Both the position numbers and the translations under genes were made by a program. Shown one piece after another: positions 9,485-18,489 of a stretch of 22,018 nucleotides of DNA. Under the pieces are notes generated by a model. The model was not told the origin of the DNA, did no database searches, and saw nothing but the letters and a program-made list of their open reading frames with translations. How positions within the stretch are numbered: the stretch's first letter is position 1; each line of letters opens with the position of its first letter. The DNA is from Rhodocollybia butyracea (Eukaryota > Basidiomycota > Agaricomycetes > Agaricales > Omphalotaceae), in NCBI GenBank assembly GCA_015501585.1, contig JADNRY010000907.1, positions 1 through 22,018 of the forward strand. The letters are read 5' to 3'.

Positions 9485-11154
9485 CTATCCTCTAGGAGGT
9501 ACACGGATAGTGATATTTTCTACGACATATTCCGAGTCAGCGTAGCCCAAAATCTGCGTCAAACAAGAACTGGGGATGTCAATCAGCACAATCCGACATA
9601 CTATGAACAAAGAGCCAACCTATTCATTCCGCGCACCCTGGATATCTGGGCATAGTTGTACATCGCCAAACCTCTTCCCACCTCAATAACCTCGTCGTCG
9701 TTGAATTGTTCCGATGTTAGTGGCGCATCGGTTGCTGCGTCCTCAGACATTGATCGAGAAAGAGATTCTGAGGCAAGCAAGGCGGAAAGTGGACTAGGAG
9801 ACGGCGCTCGACTCGACTGGGCACTGGACATTTCTGATATATTCGACGCATCTTCAGAAACCCGAATGACTATCCGAACAGCCTGACCAGAAGCAAAAGC
9901 TCCCATGACGCCGACTACGCCTGCTGCGAGCAGACGACCACCCGATTGTCGTCGGGATAACACACGGTGCGCACCAGCATCAATGACTACAGTGCCTGCA
10001 GGGAATAACGTATGGCTTGTCCAGGCCTTGAGGTCTCGCATGGGTGTAAGCGAAGGCATGAAGACGGTATGCGGTGGTCGAGCGCGGGGTTCATTCCGAG
10101 TTTGCGATTTGGATTCAGGAGTAGGAGGATCCTTCAAGGTGGTGTGGTATTCTAGGATGGAGAACATATTTTCGGGGCGTTTACTCGACGTGATGATTGT
10201 AGTTACGCCAGCACCAGTAGCGATCTCGGCGGCGATGATTTTCGTTTCCATTCCTCCAGTTCCAAGGCTGGACCCCATTGTAGTGGTGCTAACTGTAGAG
10301 GGATTAGGGATGAACCATACGCGTAAGAATGAATCGACCTTGAGATCGGATTGCTGATATCGAAGTCACCACTTCAATCTGTTTCGCGCTGGGGTCCTTC
10401 CTTGGGTTCGCTGTGTACAGTCCATCCACGTCGGTCAACAGAAAGAGGTAGTCTGCATGTATCATTGACGATGTGATTGCAGAAAGTGTGTCGTTATCTC
10501 CAAATTTGATTTCCTGTTGGAAACATCCGAGTTCAAAAACATTTATCGAGATAAATTGCAGGTATACGCACGCTGACAGAGATGGTATCGTTCTCGTTCA
10601 CAATCGGTACTACGCCCATAGATAAAAGTTCGTTAAGAGTGTTCACTGCGTTGAGATATCGCGTCCGCTGTGGGACACCATTGTCAGTTCAATCGATGTA
10701 AACCGAATAGCAGACTTACATCTGATATGTCTCCACGAGTTAGCAAAACCTGAGCAATAGGTTGTTCTAGATGGCCAAAAAGCTCATCATACAGAGCAAT
10801 GAGACGGCCTTGTCCAATCGCTGCTAAAGCCTTCGGGTTTGTCCAGTCAACTTTAGATGCAGATCTAAATCGATATGCATACTTGCTTCCCGGATAAGTT
10901 TTTCGGTCGGCTTGCTATGTTCATCCTTCGGAGGCCCACACCAATCGCGCCCGAGCTCACGAGGACGACTTTATGGCCATGTTTTCGTAGTTGTACGACG
11001 GTTTCTACTACTGAAGACAAGGTTGAGAGTAGTGGTTGATGAGTTTCTTCATGAACAATTGATGAAGTTCCTGTAGTTTGAACAACTAAGTAAACAGATT
11101 GAGAATCTTTTGTTATTACAGACCTAGTTTTATGACAATTGTACAGGGTTTCAT
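9485..11154 (-). CDS. PRO1: Glutamate 5-kinase, seven exons
   Basis: Phosphorylates L-glutamate with ATP, the first and feedback-regulated step of proline synthesis. Exons (minus): 11154-11124, 11070-10883, 10830-10720, 10667-10572, 10513-10339, 10292-9602, 9553-9485, about 453 codons. The start exon [10 protein letters not shown] joins [13 protein letters not shown]. Kinase landmarks are [78 protein letters not shown] and [13 protein letters not shown]-terminal PUA domain follows ([16 protein letters not shown]...LLAAGVVGV) with a Ser-rich insertion after it. The last exon gives [21 protein letters not shown] and a stop at 9485-9487. Reaching it from exon 6 needs one extra base at the GG run 9619-9620; otherwise the frame ends early at 9601. 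All introns are 46-58 nt with GT-AG ends. Function is firm from motif order. Confidence 0.94.
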
Positions 11155-11293
11155 TGAAGAACGGAGAGCAGAGTAAGAGACGATGAAAAAGGCATCGAGT
11201 CACAAAAGAGAACAAGCCAAACAACGCGTAAATAAAACTTTTAAGCGCCTTGTCTCTCCCGTACGTGATAGTGTCTTTCAACAAACGTCGCTT

Positions 11294-11302
11294 GTTTATA
11301 TA
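11294..11302 (-). promoter_or_regulatory. Candidate TATA box for glutamate kinase
   Basis: TATATAAAC on the minus strand, 140 bases upstream of the PRO1 start at 11154. The position fits a fungal promoter, but the call rests on the motif alone. Confidence 0.3.
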
Positions 11303-11367
11303 CGTTTATAGCTCGCTGATACCATTATTCCACCGTCTATCAATCCCAATTCGTCACATCTGTCAGC

Positions 11368-13022
11368 TCATACTATCACACCAGTCCTCTCACTGGCGAC
11401 CACCACTCTCAAACCTTCAGCATCCAAATTCCGTAAAGGTTTATAGATTTCCACGTCCACCTCTCGCATAGAGTTAAACTTGAGAACAATGGAACGTATA
11501 CAGGCTCTTCCCATCGTTAACATTGCGGTAGACAGCTCCGACCCAGGTCTAAACCAGCGCGATTCGACCATCCTGACAAAAGCGTGGCCATCGAAATTTT
11601 TACGCACATGTTGTAGAGAAAGACTGTGTAGTTTTGGAACTAGGGAGACGGAAGAGGATTGGTGCTGAGTTAGGCTAGAGAGGAGTCGTGAAGAGAGTGT
11701 AGCGTGTTTTTCGGTATAATAGTCGGCAATATCGAGATGAAGTAAGTCTGGCATGACTTGAAGGGCTTTGATAAGGTCCAAATCAGACAGATATACCACG
11801 CGGAGCACTAAACTGGTGATCGTGCAAGATGATCTGGAGACAAATGAAAGGAAAGCATGGGCTGGCCAAGTGTGGCAATAATTCACGGCAAGCTTATTCA
11901 AGGATGGGAAGGTGAAGAAGGAAAGCACGTTCTCTAAGGACCCTTTGAAAGTTAGTTCTGTGATGCTGTACCATGTGCCCAGTGCGCCCAGCTCTAGATC
12001 GACACCGTATGTCTCTATTCTGTCTTCGAGTTCAAGAGATTTCAGAGAAGGGCAGTTGTGAAGAGCTTTGGCCAAATCTCTCAGTGGCCAGTTCCCAAGA
12101 CATTTGAGATGATCTATTTGATTGCACATGATCCTCGATCTTGGTAACTCGCGAATGGCAAGTGCACGGAGTCTCGGGGAATGCTCGAAGCAACTTGAAT
12201 CCAAGCCATTGAAGGGATCCATGGTTCTGATGTCCAGTTCGGCAAGTAAAGGCAAATGCGGCGTGGGGAACATCTTGCCCTCTAATGAGCGATTTAACTC
12301 ATAGTTGAACGTTTTCCAACGACAAGAGTGTGGTGTTAGACCCTGCATTACAACGAAAACCTCTGCAAGGCTCGGAGTGTATGGACCGTGTGCACTCAGC
12401 GTAAGCCTCAGCGGCCAATGAGCTGACCTCTCCAAAATTGTGTAACAGTATGGGTCGAAACAACCGGGCCTTCTGACATCTTAACCGTCAGGTTAGCCCA
12501 CAAACTGGGGGACGACAGAGCCAGTTCACGCCAACGAGAACATACTGAACTGATTGCCATGGTAGGAAGATCAGTGATGGTAGAAGGATACTGGTTCGAT
12601 TTGTGTGGGTAGGTCTGGAATATATTTTCTTCACAGACGTATTGCAAAATGTGGAATAGGGTTTCGTTGGGTAGCTTCCGCACTGGAGACAGTAGAGACC
12701 GTAGCTTGGCCCGCTGGGACTCCAATTGGAGCTTTTGCTCCTCAGTAATCCTGATTTTGTCGTAGAGGCGAGCCACTTCAGAATCGTGATCCTCGATATC
12801 TTTGTCTGCCTTAGCCAGTATCTCCTTGAGCCCTTCGGCTCTTTCCGAGCTAATCACAGATGGACCAAAATCTGAGCGAAGCGTTCTTTCCAATTCAGAT
12901 AGTTCGCTGGGGTTGAGGTTTACGCGTATTCGCAAAGAGTTCGCGCATTCGGTACAAGGTGGTGAAGTCATCTGAACAAAGTTATTTTGATTAAGCGCCC
13001 TATTAGGCCCCATTTCAGCCAC
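11368..13022 (-). CDS. F-box / leucine-rich protein (F-box copy 1)
   Basis: Likely substrate receptor of an SCF ubiquitin ligase; the target is unknown. A charged, probably coiled-coil stretch (about residues 35-105, with ELERTLRSDFGPSVIS and KADKDIEDHDSEVARLYDKI) is followed by the F-box. That begins RKLPNETLFHILQYVCEENI and ends SSVCSRWRELALSSPSLWAN. The second half is a leucine-rich region typical of agaric F-box proteins, ending DAEGLRVVVASERTGVIV. The two halves are in different frames. The break is at the AAAA run 12434-12437 (plus strand), where one extra T on the coding strand would restore TQFLERS. That matches the paralogue on the right, which reads TQYLERS at this point without a break. 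Length is about 550 residues. It may have several in-frame starts; 13022 is the first. Confidence 0.82.
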
Positions 13023-13520
13023 AGTAGTACTAGTATAAATTTTTTGACTTCAAAATGTAAAGGAATTCGCATATTCAGAAGGAATATTGAAAGCAGCCAG
13101 AACATGTTTACAAGTGTATACACATCATACTTGCACACCGTTGCTCCCGGAAACTACCACTCTCAAACCTTCTGCATCCAATTTCCGTAGAGGTTTATAA
13201 GTTTCCGCGTCTACCTCTCGCCTGGAGCCAAAGTCAAGAACAACAGAACGAATGCAGGCTCTACCCGTTGCTAACATTGCCATAGACAACTCTGAACCAG
13301 GTTTAAACCAGCGCGATTCAACCATCCCGATAAAATCGTCATCATCAAAATCTCCGTGCGTGTTTTTCAGAGAAAGACTCTGTAGTTTTGGAACTAGGGA
13401 GATAGAACCGGATTGCTGATGAGTTAGGCTCGAGAGGAGTTTTGAAGTGATTGGAGAAACTTTATAGGAGTCGGCAATTTCGAGATGAAGTAAGTCTGGC
13501 ATGACTCGAAGAGTCGTAAT

Positions 13521-13949
13521 CACTGCGCCAGCGTCAAATAATACCGGGCGAAATTTTTTCCGAAATTATTGCTGTAATTACTTACCTTTTTCGGTAAAAA
13601 TTTCGGTCGAAAAACGTTTTCTTTTTCGTGCGAAAAATGAATTGAAAAACAAACAAAATTTCGCCTGTAAATCTTTGATAATTTCGGCTGAAAAATGTAT
13701 TGTAATTGATTATCTTTTTCGATCCGAATTTCGCCGGTAATCTCTTATCTATTTCGTCCGAAAAAGATAATGAAATTGCTTATCTATTTCGCTCGTGATT
13801 AATTAAAAATTTCGCTCGAAATTTTTACAAGGTAATAACTGGACAATGATTGGACAGGAACTGGCCAAGAACTGGCCAAGAACTGGGTAGTTCGGTCATG
13901 TGACAAATCACTTGTCTTTTGAACGCGATATACGGGCTCATACGGGATA
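13521..13949 (+). repeat. Left arm of the foldback element
   Basis: Pairs with 14134-14574 in inverted orientation. It contains about ten TTTCG..CGAAA-type motifs and, near 13858-13887, tandem copies of GGCCAAGAACT. Towards the loop the arms drift apart (around 13900-13920). Confidence 0.85.
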
Positions 13950-14133
13950 GAATTCCTTCAATCTGTCTTGTGCCGAGTTCTAGTAACCATTGAATATTGA
14001 AATGCTGTTTTATTATAGTTATGAATCAAAACTCGCAGTCATGCACAGAAATCCGCTAGAGATGTATATATGATCTTCAGCGCTTCTCTCAGTTTCTCCA
14101 AGTCCTCTTCTAGGCAGAGCTGCGGCTATATAG

Positions 14134-14574
14134 TATCCCGTATGAGTTCATATGTCGCGTTCAAAGACAGATGAAGTTTAGCGGATACACGTCACATGAC
14201 CAAACTACCCAGTTCTTGGCCAGTTCTTGGCCAGTTCCTGTCCAATCATTGTCCAGTTATTACCTTGTAAAAATTTCGAGCGAAATTTTTAATTAATCAC
14301 GAGCGAAATAGATAAGCAATTTCATTATCTTTTTCAGACAAAATAGATAAGAGATTACCGGCGAAATTCGGATCGAAAAAGATAATCAATTACAATACAT
14401 TTTTCAGCCAAAATTATCAAAGATTTACAGGCGAAATTTTGTTTGTTTTTCAATTCATTTTTCGCACGAAAAAGAAAATGTTTTTCGACCGAAATTTTTA
14501 CCGAAAAAGGTAAGTAATTACAGCAATAATTTCGGAAAAAATTTCGCCCAGTATTATTTGACGCTGGCGCAGTG
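14134..14574 (-). repeat. Right arm of the foldback element
   Basis: Inverted copy of 13521-13949; differences from the left arm are scattered single bases in the outer 380 bases. The end CGCAGTG is followed by the duplicated AAT. Confidence 0.85.
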
Positions 14575-15239
14575 AATAAGGCCCGAATCGAATAAGCACG
14601 AACCGCGGAGCGTGAAACTAGTGATCATGCAAGAAGATCTGGAGACAAAGGAAACAAAGGCCTCTACTGGCCAAAAAGTGTAGTAACCATCCACGACAAA
14701 CCTATTCAAGGATGGGAAGTTAAAGGAGGAAAACACCTTCTCTAAACCTCCATCCCTCATAGGTAAAACCAGGGATGTGATGTTGCACCATGTGCCCAGT
14801 GCACCCTGCTCTAGATCAACATCCTGGTTCAGTCCGTGACCAAGTTCAAGAGATTCCAGAGAATGGCAGCTGTGAAGAGCTTTGGTCAATTCTTTCAGCA
14901 ACCAGCCCACATATTCGAGATGGTCTATTTGATCGCACAAGACGTCAAGCATTGATACCTGGCAAGTGGCAAATGCACGAAGTCTCGGAGAATGCTCAAA
15001 GCAATCCAAGCCACTATCCTCGTTTTTGTAATCCAGTTCTTCAAGTAAGGGGAAATGCAGCTTGGAGAGTATGCTGTGGTTGTGGCTCAGGTGACTATGG
15101 CTGAATGGGGAATCTCCCACATACTCGAATGTTTTCCAACGACGAGCATGCTGTGCAAGGTGGATTAGGGAAGGGACCAAGTAAGATGAACCTTCCAAGA
15201 TCATATATGAATCTTGTATGCTCAGTGCAAGCGTTAACG

Positions 15240-15563
15240 CCCAGTAAAAAGCTGCACTGGGTTGATCTGTGCTTTTATATTGAAAAGTGGCGGATTTCTG
15301 GGCAGCAGCTGTGAAGCGGTTGAGCTCTGTTAATCTCAGTCTATCTCAGCCTATCTCAGCTCTGCACAGTGTTGGGCTGATGCCCATTTCATTCAATTAC
15401 GGCTTTCAATACAAAAGCTCAGCATGAGTTTTCACTTCCACGCTGGGCAGGGCTGAGACTGGCTGAGGTTGGCTGGATTTATATGTTGATCAGCCTGGTG
15501 CCCAGAAATCAGCCACTTTTCAATATAAAAGCACAGACAAACCCAGTGTGACTTCTCACTGGG
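15240..15563. mobile_element. MITE-like element with 64-bp terminal inverted repeats
   Basis: The left end (15240-15303) and the inverted right end (15500-15563) match at about 56 of 64 bases. Both start CCCAGT, share CACTGGGTT, then the identical run TCTGTGCTTTTATATTGAAA and on to TTTCTGGGC. The interior, about 195 bases, has short repeats (TATCTCAGCC near 15342-15356) and no ORF. It interrupts the F-box copy 2 gene together with the element to its right. The superfamily is not identified. Confidence 0.75.
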
Positions 15564-15577
15564 GATTGGCCCTTGAG

Positions 15578-16630
15578 CCCAGTCAAAACCCGCACTGGGC
15601 TGATCTGGGCATCATGTGCATGTCTGTGAAAGTCCTTGTACATCTGGCCAAATGACAGACAAGTTTCTGTTCAATTCAATTCATGTTGTTCCCAAATCTA
15701 TGAGTGGAAAATCTATTCAGAGGGTTTGTCTTTTGCAACTCAAGTGCTCTGAACTTGTCGTGAACCCACGGTGTTTACTTTGACACTTGGACTTCAAGTA
15801 TTTTTTAGGGATGCCGCCCAGCGGCTTAACATGTGATGGTACAAGGTTTCAACATTTTGAAAAATTTCTTCTTACATCGCGCTCTTCTTCTCTTCCTATT
15901 TGCTATCATCTTCAGGCTCTGTCCAAATTCTCAAGATTCTGTATTCAATAAATCTTCAACCAGAGATGTAAGGATGGATTTATTGGGGTTGGCTGTTTCC
16001 AAGGTGAGCTACTCCAGCCTTTCTTGAATAACTCATTGAACTAGTTTTTTTTGATTAGGCCTGTTGACGTCGTTGCATCAAGTATACCACACGGCATTAT
16101 TTTCATTAAAATCTTATGCATTCCAAAGGTGAGCTATCCCAACTTTTTCTTTTGAGCTCGTTAATTGAACAATTCTTTTTAGCTGGCTTTCTCAAGTTTC
16201 CTATGACTATCGTATCTAGTGCTCGTAACTGCGCCTTCGAAGTTCATACAGGTGTTAATTTAGATGTAATCAGTAGTTTGTTTGATGTAGTTTGTATGTA
16301 GTTTGTATGTTGTAGTTGATAATAAGAAGATTCCAATATGATTCACTCAGACTATTCCAGATGAACCCAGATGAGAACAGCCAAGTAATAGTAATATCAT
16401 GTACAGATCAGGCCAGATGAACTCAGACTATCTCGGAGGAACTCAGTTGTATACAACTTGAGTGATTTTTCATTCTCTGTGCGGTTCTTGCCAGATAAAC
16501 ACAGACAAGAACAGCCTAGATGGCTGATATCTGGAAATTCTGGGAAAAACAGCTAATCTCGTTTAATCACAGACAGATCACGGCCTCCAACATATCATCT
16601 CGGCTCAACCCAGTGTGGGTTTTCACTGGG
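15578..16630. mobile_element. Larger element with related CCCAGT inverted ends
   Basis: The left end, CCCAGTCAAAACCCGCACTG (15578-15597), continues GGCTGATC. The inverted right end (16630 downwards), CCCAGTGAAAACCCACACTG, continues GGTTGAGC. They form a terminal inverted repeat of about 28 bases, related to the ends of the neighbouring MITE-like element. The interior has two intron-like direct repeats (16004-16058, 16129-16182), short open frames that I do not recognise, and repeated CAGATGAAC-type units around 16350-16450. No transposase is visible. It may be a decayed autonomous element or a composite. Confidence 0.6.
16004..16182 (+). repeat. Two similar intron-like direct repeats
   Basis: Segments at 16004-16058 and 16129-16182 both follow TTCCAA(A)AG or TTCCAAG, start GTGAGCTA, pass through a related body with TTGAACTAG or TTGAACAAT plus a T-run, and end TTAG. 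They look like diverged copies of one 54-55 nt spliceosomal intron about 125 bases apart. The flanking coding sequence is not recognised. Confidence 0.45.
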
Positions 16631-17379
16631 GCCAATCATCTGACCTCTCCAGGTATTGCGTAATGGTGCGAATCAAACCATCCAAGCTTGCTCTGGTAAC
16701 ATACAACTCGACCTTCAGGTTAGCCCACAGACTGGGTGATGACAGTGCCAGCTCACGCCAACGGGAGCATACTGAACTGATTGCCATTGTAGGAAGATAA
16801 GTGATGAAAGGGGATGTTATTCTGGTAGGAGGACTTTTGTACGAGTCCCGCGGGTAATCTTGGAAGAGATTTTCTTCACAGACATACTCCAAGATGTGAA
16901 ATAAAGTTTCGTTGGGCAGCTTCCTTATCGGAGACAGCAGAGAGCGTAGCTTAGTCCGTTGGGTCTCTAGTTTAATCTTTTGGGCTCCAACGATCCTAAG
17001 TTTGCCGCAGAGGCGATCCACCTCAGATTCATGGTTCTCGATATCTTTATCTGCCAACGCCAGGATCTCCTTGAGTTCTTCTGCTCTTCCCGAGCTAATT
17101 ACAGATGGACCAAACTCTGACCGAAGTTCTCTCTCCAATTGAGCCAGTTCTGCGGAGTTGAGGTTTACGCGTAGGGGCTCCATAATGATATTGCAAGAAA
17201 GAAGATTGAATAAGCACTCACAGTGATTTTTTCTCAGCGCTGGCGGAGTTCAGCAGATGAAACCAGCGGGCAACTGAAGCTGTGATCGGTACTTATAGGA
17301 GTAATTACCGAATCGCATATAACTTGAAAGCTTGGTTAGACTGCAAGCCTGATAACTTGGCCCAATCAACCCAGCAAGA

Positions 17380-17912
17380 CTAAGCAAGTAGACTGTCTGA
17401 AAAAGATATCTCACAGAGTCCTGGGGCACTATGTTTGAAAAGATTCAAGTCACTGCTCTCTAAGTCTGAAGAGCTCATGATATCCAATTCAAGAAGTGAA
17501 GGAACTAAGTGCGGTTGGGAAAGCATATGGTAGAATCTTAATGAGTTACCTGCCCGATCGCGATACTTTCCAACGGTGGGCATGCTGGGTAAGGAGACTC
17601 AGAAAAGGTAACGCCGTTTCAGGAATGCGACAATTGAATATCCAATGAGAGCATTAATGGCCACTCACCCGATATAGGTAGCCATGAGACCAAGCTCCCC
17701 TGCTCTGTCCAAGAGCATGTTCGCATTGTCAAGTCTCTTGGTGCGGGGGTGACAACAGTGCAAGTTTGTGCCAACGAGAGCCTACAAGGCTAATTCCTAG
17801 CACAGGGGATAAGTGACGATAGGCGACGTATAGTGTACACGATTCCTGCTATGCGTGCTGGAGGATATGTAATAAAACCGCGCTGGGCAGCTACCGCCAT
17901 CGGGGACAGCGC
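17380..17912 (-). pseudogene. Decayed F-box gene copy 3
   Basis: Fragments of the same F-box family run leftwards from about 17912: a LSP start, then LPSAVLLHILQHA, SPVLGISLVGSRWHKLALLS, HRWKVSRSGR, and at the left end NLFKHSAPGLCEISFSDS. Unlike the neighbours, this copy carries substitution-type stop codons inside the F-box (TAG before LPSAV and after LQHA) as well as frame breaks, and much of the leucine-rich part is missing. It is a genuine old relic, upstream of and in the same orientation as copies 2 and 1. Confidence 0.7.
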
Positions 17913-18131
17913 TTGTGGGCATCTTGTGCAAAGCGAGGCCATCGAAAGCAAGAAAGCGTTTAAGGTTAAACCAGATCCACTCAAAACAAGTCATATCGTG
18001 CCCTCCAATATCAGAAACCCAAAGGTAGTGGAACCTCATCTTGTCCCTATAATCACAGGAGCGAGGATAGTAGACTAGTTCTGAAGATATAAATTTAAAA
18101 AATAGATAGAACATTCAGTGGGCCATTCTTC
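17913..18131. other. Flank of F-box relic and copia LTR
   Basis: An open frame reading SDIGGHDMTCFEWIWFNLKR (minus strand) lies where the F-box N-terminal part would be, but it cannot be aligned to the family with confidence. No other feature is seen. Confidence 0.35.
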
Positions 18132-18479
18132 TGTTGGAACTAAGAGACACGTTAGTACGATGTACAACTAAGCTCAGCCAGAAGTGATGAAGGCTTAATC
18201 ATATTACCATACCTAAGAGACATGTTAGTACGATGTACAACTAAGCTATAGGTACAGTATGAGCATAATGGACATAGAGCATAAGTATAATAGACATACC
18301 TCAGCCAGAAGTGATGAAGGCTGAGGAAAAGAAGGGAACGTCGATATGTACAGTATAAGTAGAAATCCGTATCAGTGAAATAAAAGTTAAAACAAATGAT
18401 AAGAACTCGGGTCTGATATTTACTCGGTATTGGAGCTGTACATACCGGCGGCCATATACCGCGGACCGAATATCCAACA
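18132..18479 (-). repeat. 3' LTR of the Ty1/copia element
   Basis: 348 bases bounded by TGTTGGA and TCCAACA (TG...CA ends, 7-bp inverted terminal repeat). It lies directly next to the polypurine tract and the polyprotein stop, as expected for the 3' LTR of a minus-strand element. A 35-base unit is present twice (18140-18174, 18213-18247; one mismatch) and a 21-base unit twice (18175-18195, 18302-18322). The 5' LTR is outside the window, so LTR-LTR divergence cannot be judged. Confidence 0.85.
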
Positions 18480-18489
18480 CTCCCCCTCA
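18480..18489 (-). other. Polypurine tract
   Basis: TGAGGGGGAG on the minus strand sits immediately before the LTR start. This is the usual plus-strand priming site of copia elements, and it overlaps the TGA stop of the polyprotein. Confidence 0.75.

Larger units (their letters stand above)
13521..14574. mobile_element. CACTG-ended foldback transposable element, non-autonomous
   Basis: The two halves are inverted copies. The left arm, about 13521-13949, starts CACTGCGCCAGCGTCAAATA. The right arm, about 14134-14574, ends with the complement, and the outer 380 bases are nearly identical. A loop of about 180 bases holds no ORF of note. The flanks carry a 3-bp duplication (AAT at 13518-13520 and 14575-14577; ATT on the coding strand). 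The F-box paralogue shows that only one copy belongs there. CACTG/CAGTG ends with a 3-bp duplication fit the CACTA (EnSpm) superfamily. The arms are packed with TTTCG..CGAAA motifs, like the subterminal repeats of that group. No transposase is encoded, so it would need one in trans. Confidence 0.85.
13125..17183 (-). pseudogene. F-box / leucine-rich gene copy 2, split by two mobile insertions
   Basis: Tandem paralogue of the F-box gene at 11368-13022, with its stop 102 bases from that gene's start. Three coding blocks remain. The first is 17183 down to about 16631: coiled coil and F-box, RKLPNETLFHILEYVCEENL to TQYLERSDDWP. The second is 15239 to 14575: leucine-rich part, from LTLALSIQDSYM to DSGLI. 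The third is 13520 to 13125: TTLRVMPDLLHLEIADSYK to the C-terminus. The gaps are the CCCAGT-ended element cluster and the CACTG foldback element. Removing both, with one copy of the ATT duplication, leaves a single uninterrupted frame collinear with copy 1. So the gene had no other lesion when hit. Whether any truncated product is made is unknown. Confidence 0.88.

Noticed and set aside
9656..10357. Long + strand open frames (76 and 150 codons) opposite the glutamate kinase gene
   Set aside because: They are antisense to a continuous, motif-rich kinase/PUA exon and show no protein family similarity.
7987..11154. PRO1 and PRS as an operon-like metabolic cluster
   Set aside because: Both are ordinary intron-rich housekeeping genes with their own starts and 175 bases between them. 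They act in different pathways, so adjacency alone is not evidence of joint function.
13521..14574. Repetitive TTTCG..CGAAA tracts as a CRISPR-like array
   Set aside because: The units vary in length and sequence, lack unique spacers and lie within an inverted repeat bounded by transposon ends. The genome is fungal.
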